DNA from: Bacteroidales bacterium
GTDB taxonomy: Bacteria > Bacteroidota > Bacteroidia > Bacteroidales > UBA12077
Direction of reading: 5' to 3'
Assembly: GCA_021108325.1 (NCBI GenBank)
Contig: JAIORB010000141.1
Coordinates: 1 to 59,586 of the forward strand
DNA: 59,586 nucleotides
The stretch's first letter is position 1; every line of letters begins with the position of its first letter. The notes below the pieces were generated by a model. The model searched no databases. It saw nothing but the letters and a program-made list of their open reading frames with translations, and was not told where the DNA came from. Both the position numbers and the translations under genes were made by a program. Below are positions 16,124-25,438 of the stretch, piece after piece.

Positions 16124-18208
16124 CTATTCATCATCTTTAAGCCATTGATCGAGCCAGCTGTAAAATTCTCTTTGCCATAATATGCCATTTTGCGGACTTA
16201 ATACCCAATGGTTTTCGTAAGGGAAATGCAAATATTTACTTGGAATACCTTTTAACTGTGCAGCATTATATGCACCCATTCCCTGGGTATATACAATACG
16301 ATAATCTTTTTCACCATGAATCACCATAATTGGAGTATCCCATTTATCAACAAATTTGTGAGGTGAGTTATCATAAGATTTTTTATTAGATTTATCCCAG
16401 TATGGGCCACCAATATCCCAGTTAATAAAGAACATTTCTTCTGTTTCAAGGTACATAGATTCAAAGTTGAAAATACCATCGTGTGCGATGAAAGCATCAA
16501 ATCTGCCTTCATGATGACCTGCAATCCAGAATACAGAAAAACCTCCATAACTTGCACCAATTGCTCCAAGGTTATTTTCATCAACATAAGGTTCCTGGGC
16601 CAAGGCATCTATTGCACTAAAGTAATCTTTCATATTTTGTCCGCCGTAATCGCCACAAATTTGATCGTTCCATTCCTGTCCAAACGATGGTAATCCACGG
16701 CGATTAGGAGCAACAATAATATAATCGTTAGCTGCCATCATTTGGAAATTCCAGCGATATGAATAAAACTGGCTGACTGATCCATGTGGGCCTCCCTGAC
16801 AATATAATAAAGTTGGGTATTTTTTGTCAGGGTCAAAATGTGGAGGGTAAATAACCCAAACTAACATATCTTTATTATCGCTTGTTTTTATCCATCGTTC
16901 TTCAATATTTCCGTATGTTAACTGGTTATGAAGATTTTTATTTATGAATGATAGCTGAGTTTCTTCACCCGTTTCAGGATTAATTGCAAATATTTCAGTT
17001 GGGAAAGTCATACTTTGTTTAGATCCAATTAACTTGCCACCAAATGGATGTACCGACCTGTAATTGTGTATTCCTTCAGTTGTTTGTTTAATTTCTTCAG
17101 ATTCAATATTTAAATTATAGATTTGGAATCTGGCATGAAAGTCACTTTTGAAATAAATTGATTTACTATCATCTGTCCACGATAAAGCATGTACATCCTG
17201 ATCAAAATCAGCAGTAAAATCCTTTTTTTCACTACTTTCGAAATTAAGTATGAATAATCTGTTCTGATCAGATTCGTATCCATCTCTTTCCATGCTTTCC
17301 CAGGCAATCATTTTACCATCAGGAGAATAAACAGGACTTACATCGTATCCCATTAATCCTTCAGTTATATTTTTGGTCTCTTTCGATTCCAGATTATAAA
17401 TATAAATAGCAGAGTTGGTTGATAAAGTATATTCTCTTCCAACCATTTTCTTGCAAGTATAAGCTATTTCTTCACTGTTAGGATTCCAGTTAATTTGTTC
17501 CATTCCCCCAAAAGGTTCCATAGGGCTGTCGAATCTTTCACCTTCCATTATATCAATAGAATTGCTTAACGATTTACCATCATAATCAGCAATAAAAATA
17601 TGACTGTAGGTATAATCGTGCCATTTATCCCAATGTCGGTACATTAAATCTGTTTCGATTCGGGCTTCTGCTTCTGGAAGGTCAGGATGCAAATCCACAG
17701 CCGATTTGTCTAATTTTACATCTTTAATAAATACAATTTTTGTTTGATCGGGAGAATATTTGAATCCGTTAAGTCCGTCTTCAATATCAGAAATTTGAAT
17801 ACGATTAGAACCGTCAGGATTCATTTCCCACATTTGCAAATTGCCGCTTTCCGTACTTAAAAATCCTATTTTCTTACCATCAGGACGCCAAATAGCAGAA
17901 TATTCGCCTGATTCAGTATTTGTAATATTTATAGCTTTTCCACCTTCAACAGGCAATACAAATAACTCCCTGTTTCCTCTGTTTTTTTCTAATTCGTAAA
18001 ATGATACTCCAAATAAAACAGTTGAGTGATCTGGTGAAACTTCCACTCCGCTAACTCTTCCAAACGACCATAGAACTTCAGGAGTCAGAATATCAGATGA
18101 TAGCTGAATTTTGTCAACAGGGTTGTTTATTTCAAGTTTTTTTTCTTTTGAGCATGAAAAAAAGATCAAAAGAAATACAATACCCAATATTAAATGTAGT
18201 CTTTTCAT
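16124..18208 (-). CDS. S9 family serine peptidase (prolyl oligopeptidase type), lipoprotein
   Basis: The 694-residue product starts with a lipoprotein signal (LLIFFSC, Cys at about residue 19). An N-terminal beta-propeller follows, with PD40-like repeats such as SPDHSTVLFGVS, RPDGKKIGFLS, SPDGKMIAWES and TDDSKSIYFKS (about residues 40-400). The C-terminal alpha/beta-hydrolase domain holds the catalytic triad Ser553 in GASYGG, Asp635 in HGEKDYRI and His667 in YENHW. Enzymes of this group hydrolyse short peptides, often after Pro or Ala, in the periplasm or at the cell surface. It begins 6 nt after recA, so it is the third gene of bcp-recA-peptidase; the functional link with recA is probably only co-transcription. 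Confidence 0.93.
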   Translation of the reverse strand: MKRLHLILGIVFLLIFFSCSKEKKLEINNPVDKIQLSSDILTPEVLWSFGRVSGVEVSPDHSTVLFGVSFYELEKNRGNRELFVLPVEGGKAINITNTESGEYSAIWRPDGKKIGFLSTESGNLQMWEMNPDGSNRIQISDIEDGLNGFKYSPDQTKIVFIKDVKLDKSAVDLHPDLPEAEARIETDLMYRHWDKWHDYTYSHIFIADYDGKSLSNSIDIMEGERFDSPMEPFGGMEQINWNPNSEEIAYTCKKMVGREYTLSTNSAIYIYNLESKETKNITEGLMGYDVSPVYSPDGKMIAWESMERDGYESDQNRLFILNFESSEKKDFTADFDQDVHALSWTDDSKSIYFKSDFHARFQIYNLNIESEEIKQTTEGIHNYRSVHPFGGKLIGSKQSMTFPTEIFAINPETGEETQLSFINKNLHNQLTYGNIEERWIKTSDNKDMLVWVIYPPHFDPDKKYPTLLYCQGGPHGSVSQFYSYRWNFQMMAANDYIIVAPNRRGLPSFGQEWNDQICGDYGGQNMKDYFSAIDALAQEPYVDENNLGAIGASYGGFSVFWIAGHHEGRFDAFIAHDGIFNFESMYLETEEMFFINWDIGGPYWDKSNKKSYDNSPHKFVDKWDTPIMVIHGEKDYRIVYTQGMGAYNAAQLKGIPSKYLHFPYENHWVLSPQNGILWQREFYSWLDQWLKDDE

Positions 18209-18214
18209 GATATA

Positions 18215-19237
18215 TTATCCCTTGTTATTTGTAAATGATTCGTGAATTTTTGTCTCAAGTTCATCGGCTAATTCAGGATTATCTTTCAATAATTGTTTAA
18301 CAGCTTCACGTCCTTGTCCTAATTTTGTTTCTCCATAACTAAACCATGATCCACTTTTTTTAATAATTTCTTGATCCACTCCAATATCAATTATTTCTCC
18401 AAGTTTTGATATTCCTTCGCCATATATTATATCAAATTCAGCTTTTTTGAATGGTGGTGCTAATTTGTTTTTCACAATTTTAACTCTTGTTCTGTTTCCC
18501 GTAATATCTTCACCATCTTTGATTTGACCTATTCTGCGAATATCAATACGTATCGTAGCATAAAATTTTAATGCATTACCACCTGTAGTAGTTTCAGGAT
18601 TACCAAACATTACACCAATTTTTTCACGTAGCTGGTTAATAAAGATACAACAAGTGTTGGTTTTGCTAATGTTTGCAGTAAGTTTACGCAATGCCTGAGA
18701 CATTAAACGAGCTTGCAAACCCATTCTGGAATCGCCCATATCACCTTCAATTTCAGCTTTAGGAGTAAGTGCAGCAACAGAGTCTATAACAATAACATCA
18801 ACAGCTCCGGATCGAATTAAATGATCTCCAATTTCTAAGGCTTGTTCACCATTGTCGGGTTGAGAAATTAAAAGATTTTCAACATCAATCCCTAATTTCT
18901 CTGCGTAGAATCGGTCAAATGCATGTTCGGCATCAATAATGGCAGCTATTCCACCAACTTTTTGTGCCTCAGCAACAACATGCATTGCTAATGTTGTTTT
19001 ACCCGATGCTTCCGGGCCATATATTTCAATAACCCGGCCCCTGGGAAGTCCTCCGATTCCCAAAGCCATATTTAATGAAAGAGAACCTGTTGAAATAGAT
19101 GGTACATCTGCTACGGCTTTGTCGCCCATTTTCATAATGGTTCCTTTACCATAGTCTTTATCAATTTTATCAAGGGTAAGCTGCAAAGCTTTTAGTTTTT
19201 CCTTATTGATGTTGTTTTCTTTTTTTTCCTTTTCCAT
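18215..19237 (-). CDS. recA: Recombinase A
   Basis: RecA (340 residues) forms filaments on single-stranded DNA, drives homologous recombination and triggers LexA-type self-cleavage. The Walker A motif GPEASGKTT is at 74-82, Walker [13 protein letters not shown], the L1/L2 loop regions include [15 protein letters not shown] and [22 protein letters not shown], and the C-terminus is short and acidic. The start ATG at 19237 lies 18 nt downstream of bcp, giving the order bcp-recA-S9 peptidase on the minus strand. No SOS box was recognised upstream, which fits co-transcription from the bcp promoter. Confidence 0.98.
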   Translation of the reverse strand: MEKEKKENNINKEKLKALQLTLDKIDKDYGKGTIMKMGDKAVADVPSISTGSLSLNMALGIGGLPRGRVIEIYGPEASGKTTLAMHVVAEAQKVGGIAAIIDAEHAFDRFYAEKLGIDVENLLISQPDNGEQALEIGDHLIRSGAVDVIVIDSVAALTPKAEIEGDMGDSRMGLQARLMSQALRKLTANISKTNTCCIFINQLREKIGVMFGNPETTTGGNALKFYATIRIDIRRIGQIKDGEDITGNRTRVKIVKNKLAPPFKKAEFDIIYGEGISKLGEIIDIGVDQEIIKKSGSWFSYGETKLGQGREAVKQLLKDNPELADELETKIHESFTNNKG

Positions 19238-19255
19238 GATTTTATTTATTTACTT

Positions 19256-19720
19256 TTAGATTTTCAATTCCTGGTAAATTTGATTGGTATGATCTTTTGT
19301 TTTTACTTTTTCGAATATTTTTTCTATGGTTTGATTTTCGGAGATGATGTATGTTTTCCTTAAAACACCATCGTATGTTTTACCATACAATTTCTTTTCT
19401 CCCCAAGCCTTATATAATTTTAGAATTTCTTTGTTGGGATCAGAAATTAATATGAATGGCAAATTAAATTTTTTAATAAACTTTTTATGTGATTCTTCCG
19501 AATCAGGACTAACTCCTATAACGTTCATGCCCTTTTCTAGAAGATCACTGTAATTATCTCTTAAATTACAAGCTTCGGCAGTACATCCGGGGGTGTTATC
19601 TTTTGGATAAAAATATAGAACTACTTTTTTACCTTTATACTGATCTAGTGAAATAGACTCTCCATTTTGGTCAACTCCTGTGAAGTTGGGTGCTTTATCT
19701 CCTTCTTTCAAATTTGTCAT
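19256..19720 (-). CDS. bcp: Thioredoxin-dependent thiol peroxidase (BCP/PrxQ)
   Basis: This 154-residue peroxiredoxin reduces hydroperoxides using thioredoxin. The thioredoxin fold starts with GDKAPNFTGVDQNGESISL. The peroxidatic Cys46 and the PrxQ-type resolving Cys51 are in DNTPGCTAEACNLRD, and GVSPDSEESHKKF and YGKTYDGVLRKTYII complete the family signature. It is the first gene of the minus-strand unit with recA and the S9 peptidase. The region upstream is AT-rich, and no consensus -7 box was identified. Confidence 0.95.
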   Translation of the reverse strand: MTNLKEGDKAPNFTGVDQNGESISLDQYKGKKVVLYFYPKDNTPGCTAEACNLRDNYSDLLEKGMNVIGVSPDSEESHKKFIKKFNLPFILISDPNKEILKLYKAWGEKKLYGKTYDGVLRKTYIISENQTIEKIFEKVKTKDHTNQIYQELKI

Positions 19721-19930
19721 TATGATTTAAAATTAAGAATTGTAAAATTAAAAAATATCATTGATAAGACAGAATTTGAGTTTTATTGTTTATAAATCTT
19801 TTATCAACAGGTCAAATAATTATTTAATTTACTGAATATTAAAAAAATATAAAACTTATTAATGATTTTCTTTTACCTGTGTTAAAGGTATATTAAATTT
19901 GTATTGCATTTGCTAATGCGTTATTATAAA

Positions 19931-22207
19931 ATGAGAAAATATATAATCTTATTTTCGTTTTTTCTTGTTGCTTCCGTAAATACGTGGGCGCAAGTCGATG
20001 ATAATCTCGACGAATTAAAATCTGCTTATTTAAATGTTCAGGAGGGGAACTATAAAGAGGCTTATCCCTATTTTAAGGAAATGCTGAATATTTATCCAAA
20101 AGAGCCTACTTACAATTACTATGTGGGTGTGTGTTTATTATTTTTAGATAAAGATCCGTTATTATCTATAAAATATTTACGATTTGCAGCAACTAAAGAA
20201 GTTCCCGATGATGTATATTATTATCTTGGCTTAGCTTATATAAAAAACTATCAGTTTGAGAAAGCTGTTGAAAACTTAGAATGGTTCGAGAAAAAAGCCG
20301 GCAAAAAGCAATTAAAGGAGTTAAATGTTCAGAATTATATTGCAATGGCTCAGAATGGTTCGTACCTTATTAAATATATTAAAGAGCCTTCTGTATATAG
20401 CAAAACAATTATCGACCAAAATGATTTTTATAAAAACTATAAATTTGACGATTTGGAAGGAAAATTTGTTGATCGATTTGAATATTTTAATCAGGAAAAG
20501 GATTCTTTAGTGGAGAATTCTATTTTGTATGTACCGAATTTTCTCAAAAAAAACGAAATACTTTATTTTTCGGCCAAAAATAAAAAACGTGGCGACTATG
20601 ATATTTACAGGATTACTCGTTTAACCGATACTTCATGGAGCGAACCTGAAAATCTTGGTAATGTAATTAATACTTCATTTGACGAAAATTATCCGTATTT
20701 GCATTCCGATGGTACTACATTGTATTTTGCCTCCAAAGGACATTACAGTATGGGAGGGTATGATTTGTTCAGTAGTTCGTGGAATTGGGATAACCAAGAG
20801 TGGCCTGAACCTGAGAATTTAGATTTTCCGATTAATTCACCGTTTAATGATATACTATTTGTTTCATCGCCTAATAAAAAAACAGCATTTTTTACATCGG
20901 ACAGAGAAACTAAAGAGCCAAATGTTATAGTTTATAAATTGAAATTGAATAATTCGGAACCATATATTGAACTTAAAAATCATGAAGAAGTATTAGAACT
21001 CTCAAGATTGAGTGTTAACATAGTTCCAGAGGAGTCAAAGAAAAGAGAATATGCAGATGAAAGAATTGTATCTGGTCAGCATGAATTTATAAAAATTAAG
21101 AACGAAGGAGCTTTCTTGTATAAATCTGAATATGATAGTTTGCTTAGTTTGGCAATTAATTACCAGCTAAAAGCCGATTCGCTGGGCTGGATTATTGATG
21201 AAAAGAGGTTGGTTTTTGATTATACTGAAGATGGTCAGGAGCGTGCTAAACTGTCAAATACAATTATCGAATTTGAAAGGGAAATTTATTTATTACAGAA
21301 AAAAGCTGATAGTTGCTACGAAAGAGTCAGAGAAATTGAGCAGGCTAATTTAGCCTCGCAAAAATCAATATATGAAGATTTACAAACAACAAAAAATAAA
21401 GAAATTAGTAATACTGAAGAAGAACTAAATAAGAGTAAAAATATTTATGTTGAACCTGTTCAGGATTCTTTATCTATATCAAAACTGAAAATTATTGAAG
21501 AAACACAGGAGGAGGTAACAAAATTTTCTGACTATGGATTAAGAATTGAGATTCCATCAAATTACAATTCAGTTAATCCAATCCCTGTAAATGAATCTTT
21601 ACCGAACGGAATATTGTATATGATTCAGTTAGGAGCATTTAGTACTCCAAAAACTCCTGGTGTTTTTAAAGGTCTAACACCTTTATCTTGTATAAAAAAA
21701 GAAAATAGTAATCTTCGAAAATATTTTGCCGGTAAGTTTTTACAATTGTCCGAAGCTCAAAAAAATCTACCTTTAGTTAAAAGTAAAAGTTTTAAAGATG
21801 CATATATCGTTGCTTTTAACAATGGCAACATCATACCTGTAAAAAATGCAGTTAAGCTTGAATCGGGAAAAGATAAGTTACCTAATGTAGAATTAACTGA
21901 AGGTTTAGAGGGTAATTCACAAACTGCTGATGACTTGTCGATAATTTATATTTTAAAAGGTCAAATCAGTTTAAAGGATTCTTTATTTGTTGATAGAGTA
22001 AAAAACGAAATACCTGAAAAAGCTGAGTTATATCTTGAAAACAAAGTTGATATAATGATTTTTACAATAAAATCATTTTCATCGTATGATGAAGCTTATG
22101 CTATTAAAAGTAAACTAGAACTTATTGTGAAAAAAGAAATTGAAATCCATGCTTATTTTGCTGAAAATCAAATCCCTTTAGAACAGGCAAGGAAAATCAC
22201 TAAATAA
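19931..22207 (+). CDS. Exported TPR/beta-propeller (PD40) protein with SPOR-like C-terminus
   Basis: From ATG 19931 the protein has a signal peptide (MRKYIILFSFFLVASVNTWA, then Q). Residues about 25-150 are tetratricopeptide repeats (AYPYFKEMLNIYPKEPTYNY; VYYYLGLAYIKNYQFEKAVENL). Residues about 210-340 are WD40-like PD40 blades (ILYFSAKNKKRGDYDIYRI; TLYFASKGHYSMGGYDLFSS; TAFFTSDRETKEPNVIVYKL). The remainder is a charged linker and two SPOR-like modules (ILYMIQLGAFSTPKTPGVFKG ... IIYILKGQISLKD ... MIFTIKSFSSYDEAYAIKSKLE). The layout recalls Bacteroidota gliding/type IX-associated envelope proteins, but the OmpA domain of PorE is absent. A TAAATTTG box at 19894-19901 supports this start rather than the TTG at 19904. 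Function is inferred only as envelope or secretion related. Confidence 0.78.
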   Translation: MRKYIILFSFFLVASVNTWAQVDDNLDELKSAYLNVQEGNYKEAYPYFKEMLNIYPKEPTYNYYVGVCLLFLDKDPLLSIKYLRFAATKEVPDDVYYYLGLAYIKNYQFEKAVENLEWFEKKAGKKQLKELNVQNYIAMAQNGSYLIKYIKEPSVYSKTIIDQNDFYKNYKFDDLEGKFVDRFEYFNQEKDSLVENSILYVPNFLKKNEILYFSAKNKKRGDYDIYRITRLTDTSWSEPENLGNVINTSFDENYPYLHSDGTTLYFASKGHYSMGGYDLFSSSWNWDNQEWPEPENLDFPINSPFNDILFVSSPNKKTAFFTSDRETKEPNVIVYKLKLNNSEPYIELKNHEEVLELSRLSVNIVPEESKKREYADERIVSGQHEFIKIKNEGAFLYKSEYDSLLSLAINYQLKADSLGWIIDEKRLVFDYTEDGQERAKLSNTIIEFEREIYLLQKKADSCYERVREIEQANLASQKSIYEDLQTTKNKEISNTEEELNKSKNIYVEPVQDSLSISKLKIIEETQEEVTKFSDYGLRIEIPSNYNSVNPIPVNESLPNGILYMIQLGAFSTPKTPGVFKGLTPLSCIKKENSNLRKYFAGKFLQLSEAQKNLPLVKSKSFKDAYIVAFNNGNIIPVKNAVKLESGKDKLPNVELTEGLEGNSQTADDLSIIYILKGQISLKDSLFVDRVKNEIPEKAELYLENKVDIMIFTIKSFSSYDEAYAIKSKLELIVKKEIEIHAYFAENQIPLEQARKITK

Positions 22208-22285
22208 CATAAAAATTTAATACATTTATATTGATTTATATTGTATATTAGGCCTTTCATAACAGTAACAGATAAACATAAATTT

Positions 22286-22567
22286 ATGAATAGTAAGAGG
22301 AATTTTGAGAAGAATCCGGATTTGGAGAAGAATCCTAAAAAAGGAAAGGATTATTCATTGATTTTGCATAATGATGATATCCATGATTTTACGTATGTAA
22401 TTGACTCATTAATTGAAATATGTGATCATGATTCGGTTCAGGCAGAGCAGTGTACCTATATAGTTCATTATAGTGGTGAGTGTGATGTTAAAATTGGAAA
22501 GTATGAACAACTCAAAGCCATGTATAACAGGTTTATTGAAAAAGATTTAACCGTATCTTTAAATTAA
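22286..22567 (+). CDS. clpS: ATP-dependent Clp protease adaptor ClpS
   Basis: ClpS binds N-degron substrates with destabilising N-terminal residues and hands them to ClpAP or ClpCP. The core motif is YSLILHNDDIHDFTYVIDSLIEIC, followed by HDSVQAEQCTYIVHYSGECDVKIGKYEQLKAM. This matches the Bacteroidota form of the family, with the NDD...H substrate-binding residues. The ATG at 22286 gives about 93 residues, near the normal length. An in-frame TTG at 22241 would add 15 residues with no family match. It is followed after 5 nt by the nfeD-floA pair. Confidence 0.9.
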   Translation: MNSKRNFEKNPDLEKNPKKGKDYSLILHNDDIHDFTYVIDSLIEICDHDSVQAEQCTYIVHYSGECDVKIGKYEQLKAMYNRFIEKDLTVSLN

Positions 22568-22572
22568 TAAAT

Positions 22573-23040
22573 ATGTCATTAACCGCTATTATCTTTTTAA
22601 TTGTTCTTGGTATTATTCTTTTTTACGTTGAGTTTTTAATTATTCCTGGTGTGACTATTGCAGGAATTGCCGGTACAATATTAATTATTGTTGGTGTATA
22701 TTTTGGGTATAAAGAATATGGTTCTCCGGGTGGACATTATATATTAGTTGCTACAGCTCTGGTATCAATATTCTCGGTGGTAATTATGTTGCGGGCAGGT
22801 ACATGGAAAAAGATTGCTCTTAAAGCTAAAATTGAAGGAAAAACAAGTACATCTCTTGATTCTGAAATAAATATAGGTGATACAGGAGAAACGGTTACGC
22901 GGTTAAATCCTTACGGAAAAGTTTTAATTAATAATAAATTTTACGAAGCAAAATCTTCAAGTTCATATATTGATCCTAAAACAAAAATTGAAGTAAAAAA
23001 AATTGATAGATCACATCTTATTGTAAAACCTTTAAATTAA
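22573..23040 (+). CDS. NfeD-like membrane protein
   Basis: The 155-residue protein is a short-form NfeD. It has an N-terminal set of hydrophobic helices (about 4-75, with FLIIPGVTIAGIAGTILIIVGVYFGY, then VATALVSIFSVVIML) and a C-terminal OB-fold domain (about 95-150; INIGDTGETVTRLNPYGKVLINNKFYEAKS). NfeD proteins pair with flotillin/stomatin-like proteins and are thought to organise membrane domains. floA follows 6 nt later, the standard nfeD-floA pairing, and clpS precedes it by 5 nt. The N-terminal ClpP-like protease part of long NfeD proteins is absent. Confidence 0.9.
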   Translation: MSLTAIIFLIVLGIILFYVEFLIIPGVTIAGIAGTILIIVGVYFGYKEYGSPGGHYILVATALVSIFSVVIMLRAGTWKKIALKAKIEGKTSTSLDSEINIGDTGETVTRLNPYGKVLINNKFYEAKSSSSYIDPKTKIEVKKIDRSHLIVKPLN

Positions 23041-23046
23041 ATTATT

Positions 23047-24021
23047 ATGGAATTATTACCTTTAGTAGGAATAATAGTAGGAGTAATTATATTACTCTAT
23101 TTGTTTTTATATTTAATCCCAATCGGATTATGGTTTCAGGCACTGGTTTCCGGTGTAAAAATTTCTCTTTTACAATTAATTTTTATGAGATGGCGTAAAG
23201 TACCACCATCAATTATTGTTCGAGCTATGATTGAAGGAACTAAAGCCGGCTTAATTCTTAATCGAAATGATATGGAAGCTCATTATTTAGCTGGTGGTCG
23301 AGTTGCTGATGTTGTACACGCATTAGTATCAGCTGAAAAAGCTAATATTGAGTTGCCATTTAATATGGCTACTGCTATCGATTTGGCTGGTCGAGATGTA
23401 TTAGTAGCGGTGCAAATGTCAGTTAATCCTAAGGTAATCGACACTCCTCCGGTTACAGCTGTTGCAAAAGATGGTATTCAGCTAATTTGTAAAGCAAGAG
23501 TTACGGTTCGTGCAAATATTAAACAATTGGTTGGTGGTGCAGGAGAAGATACTGTCCTTGCACGTGTTGGTGAAGGTATTGTTTCTTCAATAGGATCATC
23601 AGCATCACATAAAGCAGTATTAGAAAATCCTGACTCAATTTCACGTGTTGTATTGGAAAAAGGTTTGGATGCAGGAACTGCATTCGAAATTCTTTCAATT
23701 GATATTGCTGATATTGATATTGGTAAAAACATTGGAGCTGTATTACAAATGGATCAGGCAAATGCTGATAAAAATATTGCTCAGGCTAAAGCAGAAGAGC
23801 GGCGTGCTATGGCTGTTGCTGTGGAACAGGAAATGGTTGCAAAAGCTCAAGAGGCTCGTGCAAAAGTTATTGAAGCTGAAGTAAAAATTCCTTTAGCAAT
23901 GGCTGATGCATTTAAACAAGGTAATTTAGGAATTATGGATTACTATAAGTTTAGAAATATAGAGGCAGATACTAAAATGCGTGACTCAATTGCAAAGCCA
24001 GGCAGAAAAGATAAAAAATAA
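23047..24021 (+). CDS. floA: Flotillin-like protein FloA
   Basis: The 324-residue protein has an N-terminal membrane hairpin (about 4-38), a Band-7/SPFH-type core ([28 protein letters not shown] ... [28 protein letters not shown]-like region) and a C-terminal coiled coil rich in Ala, Glu and Lys ([22 protein letters not shown]). It closely follows the YqfA/FloA family pattern. FloA scaffolds ordered lipid domains and affects secretion and signalling protein oligomerisation. It lies directly after nfeD, its expected partner, and 7 nt before an FKBP-type foldase. Confidence 0.94.
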   Translation: MELLPLVGIIVGVIILLYLFLYLIPIGLWFQALVSGVKISLLQLIFMRWRKVPPSIIVRAMIEGTKAGLILNRNDMEAHYLAGGRVADVVHALVSAEKANIELPFNMATAIDLAGRDVLVAVQMSVNPKVIDTPPVTAVAKDGIQLICKARVTVRANIKQLVGGAGEDTVLARVGEGIVSSIGSSASHKAVLENPDSISRVVLEKGLDAGTAFEILSIDIADIDIGKNIGAVLQMDQANADKNIAQAKAEERRAMAVAVEQEMVAKAQEARAKVIEAEVKIPLAMADAFKQGNLGIMDYYKFRNIEADTKMRDSIAKPGRKDKK

Positions 24022-24028
24022 AGATTGA

Positions 24029-24796
24029 ATGAAAAAACTTCTTTTCATAATAAGCTTTTGGGTTTATGTGATTAGTGCTAATGCTCAGTCGTCAGATACA
24101 ATAACTACCGATAGTGGGTTAAAGTATTATATTGTTGAAGAAGGAAGTGGAGAGAAAGTCCAGGAAGGAAAAGAAGTTATTTTACACGGAATAGGTACTT
24201 TGGAAAATGGAGAAGTTTTTTGGGAAACCAGGGAAAGTAATTCTCCATTTCATTTTGTAACCGGAACCAATAGTGTAATAAAAGGTGTTGAGGAAGGTAT
24301 AAGTAAAATGCGGGTTGGAGACCGATGGATTTTTATTCTCCCACCGGAAATTGCTTATGGAGATAGACAACGCGGACCAATTCCACCAAATTCAACCTTG
24401 ATATTTGATTACGAAGTTTTGGATGTATCTAATCCTAAAAGATCAATTGTTGATACGCTTTATAAAATAATTGAAAGCGATGGAATTGATCAGGCTCTGG
24501 ATATGTACAGGGATTTAAAAGATCAAAAAGACATCTTTAATTTCAGAGTTGATCAGTTGAATGGCTTAGGTTATAAATTGATTAATGAAGAAAAATACGA
24601 GGTTGCCAAAGTCATCCTGGAACTTAATGCAAAGGAGTATCCTTATAATTTCAATGTCTGGGATAGTTTGGGTGAGATATATATGATTTTGGGTAAGTAT
24701 GAGTTTGCAGTTGAGAGTTATGAAAAATCTCTTGAGTTATATCCTGAAAACACGAATGCTGTTGAAATGATCAGGAAAATAAAAGTGAAAGAATAA
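24029..24796 (+). CDS. Exported FKBP-type peptidyl-prolyl isomerase with TPR tail
   Basis: The 255-residue product has a signal peptide (MKKLLFIISFWVYVISANA, then Q) and an FKBP domain at about 25-132. Family residues seen there are GLKYYIVEEGSGEKVQEGKEV, the SPFHFVTGTNSVIKGVEEGI block, MRVGDRWIFILPPEIAYGDR and IPPNSTLIFDYEVLDV. It should catalyse proline isomerisation of periplasmic proteins. The C-terminal about 100 residues form two TPR-like helical hairpins (YEVAKVILELNAKEYPYNFNVWDSLGEIY; YEFAVESYEKSLELYPEN), likely for protein binding. It is the last gene of the clpS-nfeD-floA-FKBP run, followed by tRNA-Ser. Confidence 0.9.
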   Translation: MKKLLFIISFWVYVISANAQSSDTITTDSGLKYYIVEEGSGEKVQEGKEVILHGIGTLENGEVFWETRESNSPFHFVTGTNSVIKGVEEGISKMRVGDRWIFILPPEIAYGDRQRGPIPPNSTLIFDYEVLDVSNPKRSIVDTLYKIIESDGIDQALDMYRDLKDQKDIFNFRVDQLNGLGYKLINEEKYEVAKVILELNAKEYPYNFNVWDSLGEIYMILGKYEFAVESYEKSLELYPENTNAVEMIRKIKVKE

Positions 24797-24839
24797 ATAA
24801 TAAAAAGGAGATTACCCGTGTAAACTTTTTGAAGTTTTT

Positions 24840-24870
24840 TTTGGTAATAAAGATCAATTTTATACTTTTG
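24840..24870 (+). promoter_or_regulatory. Promoter of tRNA-Ser
   Basis: TTTG (24840-24843), exactly 19 bases, then TACTTTTG (24863-24870). This matches the Bacteroidota primary-sigma promoter TTTG-N19-TAnnTTTG. The tRNA starts 11 nt further on. Confidence 0.8.
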
Positions 24871-24881
24871 TGCAACTTATT

Positions 24882-24970
<89 letters not shown>

Positions 24971-25037
24971 AATAAGCTAAAACCAGTTTAGAAAGATTCT
25001 GGTTTTTTATTTATTAAAATTGAGGGGATAAGAACCG

Positions 25038-25114
25038 AAGGGTAGGTGGGGTTCGAACTAAACGAACGAAGTGAGTGTTCTCATGAACGAAGTGAATAAT
25101 CCCCCCCTCTCCGC
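25038..25114 (+). pseudogene. Duplicated 3' part of tRNA-Ser interrupted by a repeat insert
   Basis: The phrase GGGTAGGTGGGGTTCGAA resembles the variable-arm/T-arm of the upstream tRNA-Ser. AATCCCCCCCTCTCCGCAA (25099-25117 region) is identical to that tRNA's 3' end plus two flanking bases. Between the two T-arm halves sits about 38 bp containing two direct copies of GAACGAAGTGA separated by a GTTCTCATGAAC hairpin. The 5' half of the tRNA is missing, so it cannot be a functional tRNA. Confidence 0.75.
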
Positions 25115-25131
25115 AAAATGCAAAATAATTA

Positions 25132-25153
25132 AAAAAATCCTTCGGGATTTTTT
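25132..25153 (+). terminator. Terminator after the tRNA-Ser region
   Basis: AAAAAATCC-TTCG-GGATTTTTT: a 9-bp stem closed by a stable TTCG tetraloop and ending in a T run. Confidence 0.8.
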
Positions 25154-25181
25154 GTTTTTCTAAAAAACAATTTTACATTTG
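25151..25181 (+). promoter_or_regulatory. Promoter of the tRNA-Pro unit
   Basis: TTTG (25151-25154), exactly 19 bases, then TACATTTG (25174-25181). It starts right at the end of the preceding terminator. The first sequence it would transcribe is the decayed tRNA-Pro copy at 25199; the intact tRNA-Pro lies 140 nt downstream. Confidence 0.75.
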
Positions 25182-25198
25182 CAACGCTTAAAAAGCTA

Positions 25199-25278
25199 CG
25201 GAGTGTAGCCTGCCTGTCGGTAGACAGGCGTATCCCGGTTATCGCGTCCCGATTTAGCATCGGGAAGGTCGCAAGCCA
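25199..25278 (+). pseudogene. Decayed tRNA-Pro copy carrying two inserted palindromes
   Basis: CGGAGTGTAGC matches the start of the intact tRNA-Pro (one change). It is followed by a 20-bp hairpin-forming insert (CTGCCTGTCGGTAGACAGGC), then GTATCCCGGTTATCGCG (one change from the tRNA-Pro D-arm). Where the anticodon arm should be, there is the palindrome TCCCGATTTAGCATCGGGA (25247-25265), followed again by tRNA-like AGGTCGCA. The T arm and 3' acceptor are lost. It cannot act as tRNA-Pro. Confidence 0.8.
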
Positions 25279-25320
25279 AATAAGCTAAAGAAAAGAGTTC
25301 TTAAAATATAAAATATTATT

Positions 25321-25395
25321 CGGGGTGTAGCGTAGCCCGGTTATCGCGCCTGCTTTGGGAGCAGGAGGTCGCAGGTTCGAATCCTGCCACCCCGA
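25321..25395 (+). tRNA. tRNA-Pro (anticodon TGG)
   Basis: 75 nt. The acceptor CGGGGTG pairs with CACCCCG, with A as discriminator. The anticodon arm is CCTGC-TTTGGGA-GCAGG, giving TGG. The T arm is GCAGGTTCGAATCCTGC. CCA is not encoded. It is probably transcribed from the promoter at 25151-25181 through the decayed copy. Confidence 0.96.
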
Positions 25396-25408
25396 CTGAT
25401 TGAAAATG

Positions 25409-25438
25409 AAAAGCTTAGAAGAAATTCTAAGCTTTTTT
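25409..25438 (+). terminator. Terminator of tRNA-Pro
   Basis: AAAAGCTTAGAA (25409-25420), loop GAAA, TTCTAAGCTTTT (25425-25436), then more T's. A 12-bp perfect stem 13 nt after the tRNA. Confidence 0.85.
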
